In this document: positions 58,155-64,000 of the stretch, piece after piece
Layout: every line of letters begins with the position of its first letter
Position numbering within the stretch: position 1 is the stretch's first letter
Assembly (NCBI GenBank): GCA_965153355.1
Contig: OZ231127.1
Coordinates: forward strand, 90,830,001-90,894,000
From: Flaccisagitta enflata
Lineage: Eukaryota; Chaetognatha; Sagittoidea; Aphragmophora
Direction: 5' to 3'
Length of the DNA: 64,000 nucleotides
The notes under the pieces: generated by a model
Databases searched by the model: none
What the model was told of the DNA's origin: nothing
The model's input: the letters and a program-made list of their open reading frames with translations, nothing else
Position numbers and translations under genes: made by a program

Positions 58155-58285
58155 TGCATTCATTCATTCATTCATTCATTCATTCATTCATTCATTCATT
58201 CATTCATTCATTCATTCATTCATTCATTCATTCATTCATTTATTCGTTCATTCATTTATTCGTTCGTTTATTCATTCATCCATTC
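58155..58285 (+). repeat. (CATT)n microsatellite
   Basis: About 24 pure CATT units, then CGTT/CATC variants. Confidence 0.96.
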
Positions 58286-58439
58286 ATTCGTCACCCATTC
58301 ATTTTTCAAATCTATCGATCAGTCAAGCAATCAATTTAGAATCAGTCACTCAATTCCCCTTTTTATCGGTTCAGCGAGTGACATCAAAACGAGCAAGTTC
58401 AGAAATCAACCTTTTAATTGCAAATTAAACTAATGAAAT

Positions 58440-59180
58440 ACCTAATAGGCTCATTATCATTCAGCATAGCTTGATATGCCAAAATATATACTCATCGCAA
58501 AATCTTTTTCAAATGTGACATATCAACTTATCGTTCGGCAATTTTGACACAATCAAATGTTTCTGTAGAATTTTGGGCTATGTTTTGATCAATCAACACT
58601 GCCGATTCAACAGTCTGCTATACGTATTGTTAGAAAAATCTATTAAATTCCATGACTATAAAATACATCATTGAACTTGAACACCATCATTTTGACTATC
58701 ACGAGCGTGTTGATCTTAGTTTTTAGCCAAGCTATGATGCAAATATTGCACAGTCCAATTGGTGCCTTTGATATAACGTTTTTCTTAAGCCTTAACAACC
58801 TAACCTCGTTCATGTTCTTTAATTTCGACCATTGCATTGGCAAGTGAAGAATTTCATGAGAGTATGATTTTGATGTCACCTGATCCCTCTTTTTTTCAGA
58901 TCATTCCCCACCCTCGACACCCCATCCACTCCTGTCATCTGATCACTTATTTCATCCCTCATCCCAATTGCTTCATAAGCCTATTTCATTACTGCCCCTG
59001 CCCACACGCAGCCTTGTTATACCGCTGTCTTTTTTTTTCTTTTGTGTGCCGGAAACTTCATCCTCTGGCGACAAAAGAGTCATCTAAAATAAATGAACAA
59101 CGGATGCCACAATCGATACTTTGATTTATCATTTATCAAAATATGAGCAGTGAGCACTGTGCGACAAGTGGAGCAATATT
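58440..59180. other. No recognised feature
   Basis: AT-rich; frames of up to 95 codons lack any family resemblance. Contains TTACTGCCCCTGCCCACACG (58989), a family A trace. Confidence 0.4.
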
Positions 59181-59184
59181 CCTT

Positions 59185-59345
59185 GCTATAGCCAAACTTA
59201 AGAATATGGAAGAGGCCAAGGGCCCAGATGGCCTTGTGAACCCTCACTAACTAGTTATTACGCGCATCAGTGCTAACCAGACATTCCAAGGTACTGAGTA
59301 TGACGAATGGACCATCGCTGACTAGTTACTATACTACGCGAATCA
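59185..59345 (-). repeat. Dispersed repeat fragments (ACTAGTTA / CTCACTAACTAG)
   Basis: GGAAGAGGCCAAGGGCCCAG and CCTTGTGAACCCTCACTAACTAGTTATTACGCG mirror blocks at 1335-1445 and 24720-24810; a second GACTAGTTACTATACTACGCG lies 90 bp on. Confidence 0.6.
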
Positions 59346-60135
59346 CTCCTAGTTTTCCATTCAGCAGAAGTAACTTAACAAACATCCGTTCTGAATCTAA
59401 CCCAAACAAGGGCGAATACAGGTTTACATAATCCATCAAGCCCATCAAGCTTGCTCCGTTTTACAATCATACACACAACCCTTACTTCCTTCCTCCCTCC
59501 CTAATTCTCCCTCCCTCTTTTCCTTTCTTCCTCTCTTTCTTTCGCAAAACTGTAACGTGACCGGGCTGGGGCAGTAATGCCCAGAAAAAATTTTAACTAA
59601 GGCAACTTTGCGTCCTCCAAAATTTCGCGTTACGAACCTTCAAAACGAAAAGCCTTTGAAAATCTAGGACCCAAGAAACCTGGCTGTTAAATGCGAAATA
59701 ATCGTAAGATCTGGTGACGATATGGCGGTAGTTCATTGCATAATTCTTATGTTCTTGATGAATCAATAAGTTCTATGTTGCGTTATGAGCTGGAAAATGG
59801 TAAAAAAAATGAGATGGTGTCCAAGACGGATAGAAATGAATTCTTGTTGACGTGGACCTAGTACCCTAAAATCTTATCTAGAATCGGACACGCAATTCTA
59901 TAAGGGGCTTCATCCGTTTGGCTGTTCATCTGCAACCAACTAGTAAAAAAGATGATGACTCCCCTGCCCCAACCCTGACCACACCAATATTGTTTCTTGT
60001 TTGTGATACCCCACCCTTCTCGCAGTCCCCCAAAGCTCTACGCTATCTATTGTTATAAGAATCATTCCTATCCATCATAAATCATCAACCCTCGACCTAG
60101 TCATGAGAACAAATCTCTGATCATAGATTCGATTA

Positions 60136-60242
<107 letters not shown>

Positions 60243-60649
60243 AAATCATGTCCTTGTAACACCTCTCACATAATTAAACGAACTGGCAAAATGATCAGAA
60301 TTGACAGAAAAATTGCATTTAGTGGGCTGAAATTTGACACAGTGGTAGCTAAAATGTAGTATTTTTGCAAACCAGGCAAATATTAAGCACCCGGGAAAGT
60401 GTGGGGCTCTTGGAAAGTGTTATGCCAAAAATCCAGTGAAAGATTTTGACTGATTTTGACGAGGGAATTTTTGATGATGAGACAACATAAACCTTCTTAA
60501 GATTTACCATGGAAAAGGCAAGAAAACGTCAATTCTCTGGTTCTTGTATCACTAGCAGACAAAAATTGAGTCAACAGTACCAAGATTCAGTCCGTGACCG
60601 CTGCAAAAAATCCCTTGTCCAAATAGAATGGTTTTAGCAACAAATTTGA

Positions 60650-60728
60650 AGCTAGACTAGAGCTAGGCTAGAGCTAGACTAGAGCTAGACTAGAGCTAGA
60701 CTAGAGACTAGAGCTAGGCTAGAGAGAG
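60650..60728 (+). repeat. 12-bp minisatellite CTAGACTAGAGC
   Basis: About six units of AGCTAG(A/G)CTAG, self-complementary in part (CTAG). Confidence 0.88.
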
Positions 60729-60799
60729 GGTTTGGTTAGGCCAGGTTAGGTTTAGGTCAGGTCAACTTTACTATACACCTTTTTTATCTTTTTTGCTCA

Positions 60800-61632
60800 T
60801 TACTCGAAAATGAGAAAAATGAATTTTACAATTGCTCAATATGTATTTGGTATAATCTTAGCTTTTTTCCCCGGAGTCTGCTGGTGGTTCTCCTCAGAGT
60901 CTTCTTGCAGCACTCCATCTGACCCCTATGGGGTTCTAACGGCTGACCGCCTCGCGGTTATACCTGTTACTGCTTCGGCAGCGCCCCCGGGAAACTTGGG
61001 GCACCTCCTACAAAAACAACAACAACCATACTGAATGATAAGCGCTATGGAGAATCAAGCTATCTTAACCAGCAACAACTTTACCACTAACGAATGGACA
61101 AATCAGCTCATGGTCTGTACACATTATTCATGACAATGTTAAGAACGCTATACTTTAAAGGAAAAAAAAAAGAATAGAAAGAAAAAAAGAAGGGCCTTAT
61201 AACTAGACTAAACTGACAATTGATACAGACATTTAAGTGCTGGGCCTGATTACTGGGACTCATGACTGCTGGAAAAGAAGATTCTCGCACAACAATGCCA
61301 GGAGGCATTTTCTGGGACGCTGGGGATTCGCCCAGGGGGGCCTTTGGGGCATGCTCATTTTGCCGGTATTCTTACCGGTAGCTCATCGCTCATTATGGAA
61401 TTTATGATTATTCTCTTTGTTTGTACAAAATTGCTTGTACCGGAATTTTAATTTTATGGGGATTGCCCAGGACAAGCCGTCCGAAACCAGAACACCGTAT
61501 TTTACTCTTGTGTTATTATTGGAAGCCCCGGCTTAAGTGTTGTCCCCCCTCCCCTACTAGACTATTGCGCTGCTGTGTAACCATTTTGCCCCATGGAGGG
61601 AATAAATCTTGTTTTCAAAAAAAAAAAAAAGA
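60800..61632 (+). mobile_element. Probable A-tailed retrocopy (3' end of an unidentified transcript)
   Basis: AATAAA (about 61601) is followed 15 bases later by a 14-A run (61617-61630), as in a reverse-transcribed mRNA or LINE/SINE 3' end. Upstream text is unlike the surrounding DNA (GTTCTAACGGCTGACCGCCT, GCCCAGGACAAGCCGTCCGA). Frames of 74 and 71 codons (60810-61034, 61421-61636) match nothing I know. The 5' limit is a guess. Confidence 0.45.
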
Positions 61633-61639
61633 CTAAACC

Positions 61640-62455
61640 TAAAATTTTCTTTGGGATGACACGAGTTATAGTTTGACTTAATGCCAACCTGGGGGGCAGG
61701 GGCATTAGCCGGAATGAGCCTGCCCTTTGCCCCTGACCTTTAATATTACCATTCCATAACTGTTGGTACTATGGTCGACTATCTCTTCCATTTATCTTTC
61801 CCTTCTTGGTCTTGGTAGTAAATAAACTTTATTCTCCTACGTACTACTTAGGCCATAAAAAACGCAATTTTCTTTAAAAGACTTGTATTTTTGATAAATT
61901 AGCTCTTCAAATCTTTCAAAGAGGGCATGGATGTATAAGACTAGTATCCATTATGACCCCATGAGCTGAAGCAGATGCCTAAGCCGTATTTGAGTGAGGA
62001 TTAAATAGGTTTTGACAACATGTTCACTCAGAGCTGGATCCCAAATTGAGAAGCTTTTTAATCAGTCACTTGTTATATTTTTCCCATATGCAAGAGGTAG
62101 TCAATGTTACAAAGACCTCGATTCTTTTGTAGATTTACTTTTTGTTGTTACTAGGGGCAATCAAGTAGGGGAAAAACGGCATTGGTGACTGAAATTTTTC
62201 TGCAGAAACCAGTTTAAAGATAGCAAAACGGAAAATGGGCAAATTTTGTGTGAGTTTCAGAATTGAACTTTTTCAAAGATTGACTGATATCTTTGAAACG
62301 GCTTATCATAGCCTTTTGAGACCAAGTTTTTTGAACTCCTCACACAAAAACACCTCCGAGATACTTGAGAGGGCAGCACTCCTTGACCAGTATTGTACCT
62401 TTATCCCTGTGCATTGTGATTGCGTTTTTTATGGCCTAAGTAGTATCTAAGGAGG
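61640..62455. other. No recognised gene
   Basis: GGCAGGGGCATTAGCCGGAATGAGCCTGCCC (61695) is a short hairpin. A 71-codon frame at 62235-62450 shows mixed composition but no recognised family. Confidence 0.35.
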
Positions 62456-62459
62456 AATT

Positions 62460-63120
62460 GGAATGCCCCTGCCCTTTGACTCAGTCTCCTGCCTCTGCTG
62501 ATCCTGCCTATGTCGACTCTGTCCAGTACAATCTCTGTGTCCTCCCGCTACCGAATCTGCCATTGCCGACTCTGTCTATTCCCTTACCTCTGTCACCTGT
62601 CTGTGCCGATCCTGCCGATGACAACTTTTTCTCTTTCCTTCTCTCTGTCTCCTGCCTCTGCCAATTTACAAATGCCGACTGTCTATTCCCTTATCTCTGT
62701 CTCCTGCCTCTGCCGATCCTGCCGATGACAACTTTTTCTATTTCCTTCTCTCTGTCTCCTGCCTCTGCCAATTCTGTCTATTCCTTCATCTCTGTCTCCT
62801 GCCTCTGCCGATTCTGCCGATGCAGACTGTGTCTATTCTATTATTTCTGTCTCCTGCCTCTGCCGATTATGCCGATGCCGACCGTGTCTATTCTCTTATC
62901 TCTGTCTCCAGCCTCTGCCGATTCTGCCGATGCCGACTCTGTCTATTCCCTTATCTCTGTCTCCTGCCTCTGCCGATTCTGCTTATGCCGACTCTGTATG
63001 TTCCCTTATCTCTGTCTCCTGCCTCTGCCGATTCTGCCGATACCAACTGTGTCTATTTTCTTATTTCTGTCTCCAGCCTCTGCCGATTCTGCCGATGCCG
63101 ACTCTGTCTATACCGTAACC
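62460..63120 (+). repeat. 55-bp minisatellite (CTCTGCCGATTCTGCCGATG)
   Basis: About 12 units of 55 bp containing TCTGTCTCCTGCCTCTGCCG, ATTCTGCCGATGCCGACTCT and GTCTATTCCCTTATC. Since 55 = 3x18+1 and the unit lacks stops in all three frames, long spurious frames arise (250 codons from 62458). Confidence 0.92.
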
Positions 63121-63349
63121 TCTGAGGCTCTGCCGACTTGCCGACTTGCCAACCCTAACGACTCTGCCCATTTGCCGACTCTGCCGACTTGCCGACTCTT
63201 CTTCCACTGAAAAATAAAGTAAAAAACATATCTTTTTAAAAGAACAGGGGGAAAGAATGCGACGTGACATGACATGACTTAATTTCAACTTTCCCATTTT
63301 ACTCATATGTCCGTTCTGGCGTTATTGAAAGGGTCATTTTCCTTTTTTC

Positions 63350-63870
63350 AGTCGCATGCATGCGGCCTAAAGTGTCAGTCATGTTTGTCTGTCTGGTTGA
63401 AAGGATTATTTTCACTGGATTGGAATGAAACTTAGCGTTAGCATAACAACAAAAGAGTGTAACACGAGGAAGCTGTATTTCAACTCTCTCTTTCCCTTTT
63501 TGTCTGGACCATCCTTATGAAATGAAAGAATACAGTTGAACCCCGCAATAACCTTTGTCAAGGGACTAACAAATTTTTATCCATATGTAGATTTCCGTTA
63601 TTTCAATTATGGTATTAAAAGGAAATGACATGAAGGAGTCACTCACGTTAGGTAAGATCGAAACATAGCAAGGTGTGAGAATTTGGCATGAGGATGCTGT
63701 ATGTCAAATTTCAAATTTCAATTCTCCCTGTATGTCTGTGTACACCATCTTAATAAAAATAATCATTTGCTTTTTTTTCCATTTGCATACATGCGACCAA
63801 AAATGTCTGTTATGTCCGCCCCTCTGGTTGCAGGGTTTACTGATGTTTGATTGGAGTGAGGATTAGTAGT
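63350..63870 (+). repeat. Two related segments around a pogo-like MITE fragment
   Basis: TCGCATGCATGCGGCCTAAA...TGTC(A/T)GT(C/T)ATGT (63351-63480) and GCATACATGCGACCAAAAAT...GTTATGTCCGCC (63784-63860) resemble each other. Between them TACAGTTGAACCCCGCAATAACC (63530) matches the left end of the MITE at 6590; its right end is not seen. Confidence 0.5.
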
Positions 63871-64000
63871 CAGTCCCAATTCCGCACTCAACCAAAACTT
63901 TTTCCATCTGGGCACATTTCAAGATACAAAATATGGCTTATGAAAGTTTGATTTTCGCATTTGTGTCTTTTGTAAAGTCAGAATGAATTCCATGAAGCCG

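Noticed and set aside
62458-63210. A 250-codon open frame
   Set aside because: 55-bp minisatellite; all three frames stay open because the unit lacks stops.

Overview
The window is animal (metazoan) nuclear DNA, probably from an invertebrate with a large, repeat-rich genome. The evidence is a single gene cut into at least 13 short exons by GT-AG introns of up to about 16 kb, the absence of any dense or operon-like coding, very long microsatellites, and many TA-flanked inverted-repeat elements of Tc1/mariner type. The exact organism cannot be read from the sequence. No prokaryotic, plasmid, CRISPR, rRNA or tRNA feature is supported.

The one real gene runs on the minus strand from about 55.2 kb down to at least 21.4 kb. 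Splicing 13 segments with matching phase at all 12 junctions gives a protein of about 930 residues before the unresolved C-terminus. It has an N-terminal signal-anchor helix, a Ser/Thr/Pro/Lys-rich stalk holding eleven copies of a 9-residue repeat, and then a complete DUF229 domain (PF02995; sulfatase-like, alkaline-phosphatase superfamily). The domain motifs are spread over exons: GLDAVSR, GYNKVADNTF, YAEDIP, THDYLN and SDHG. Several exons have no methionine start and are visible only from splice sites and family resemblance. The exact 3' end was not found. The gene carries three unusual structures: a roughly 103-bp tandem array made from the 3' half of exon 7 plus its splice donor (41.1-41.9 kb), a decayed second copy of exon 11, and microsatellites that themselves form the splice-acceptor tracts of exons 4, 9 and 13.

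Almost everything else is repeats. From 1 to 21 kb: a nested Tc1-like element inside a fold-back element (2-3.3 kb), long AG/GT/AC microsatellites, several small inverted-repeat elements (6.6, 8.0-8.5, 9.4-10.0, 10.3-11.5, 15.3-16.0 kb), and a hAT-like insertion with an 8-bp target duplication (17.4-18.1 kb). From 21 to 55 kb the introns hold the same families plus a broken LINE reverse transcriptase (26.2-26.7 kb), a telomere-like minisatellite framed by 19-bp inverted repeats (24.7-25.5 kb) and a 620-bp palindrome (43.0-43.7 kb). From 55 to 64 kb: a fold-back element, a TA-flanked inverted-repeat element (57.4-58.0 kb), an A-tailed retrocopy (about 60.8-61.6 kb) and a 55-bp minisatellite (62.46-63.12 kb).

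Two dispersed families dominate and do not match a class I can name. Family A (about 165-230 bp) runs between a TAGTCGCG...CGCGACT cap and a ...CCGTGTATCCGGCCTTGTT end, with GTCC/GGAC repeats inside. Family FB has a conserved inverted cap (GGCAGCGGCCCCAAAGGGCC, then GTCCTGTAGGACACAGGGG) enclosing one of four different minisatellite cores; some copies are near-perfect hairpins of several hundred bases. The FB family and the partial-exon array are the best candidates for something undescribed.
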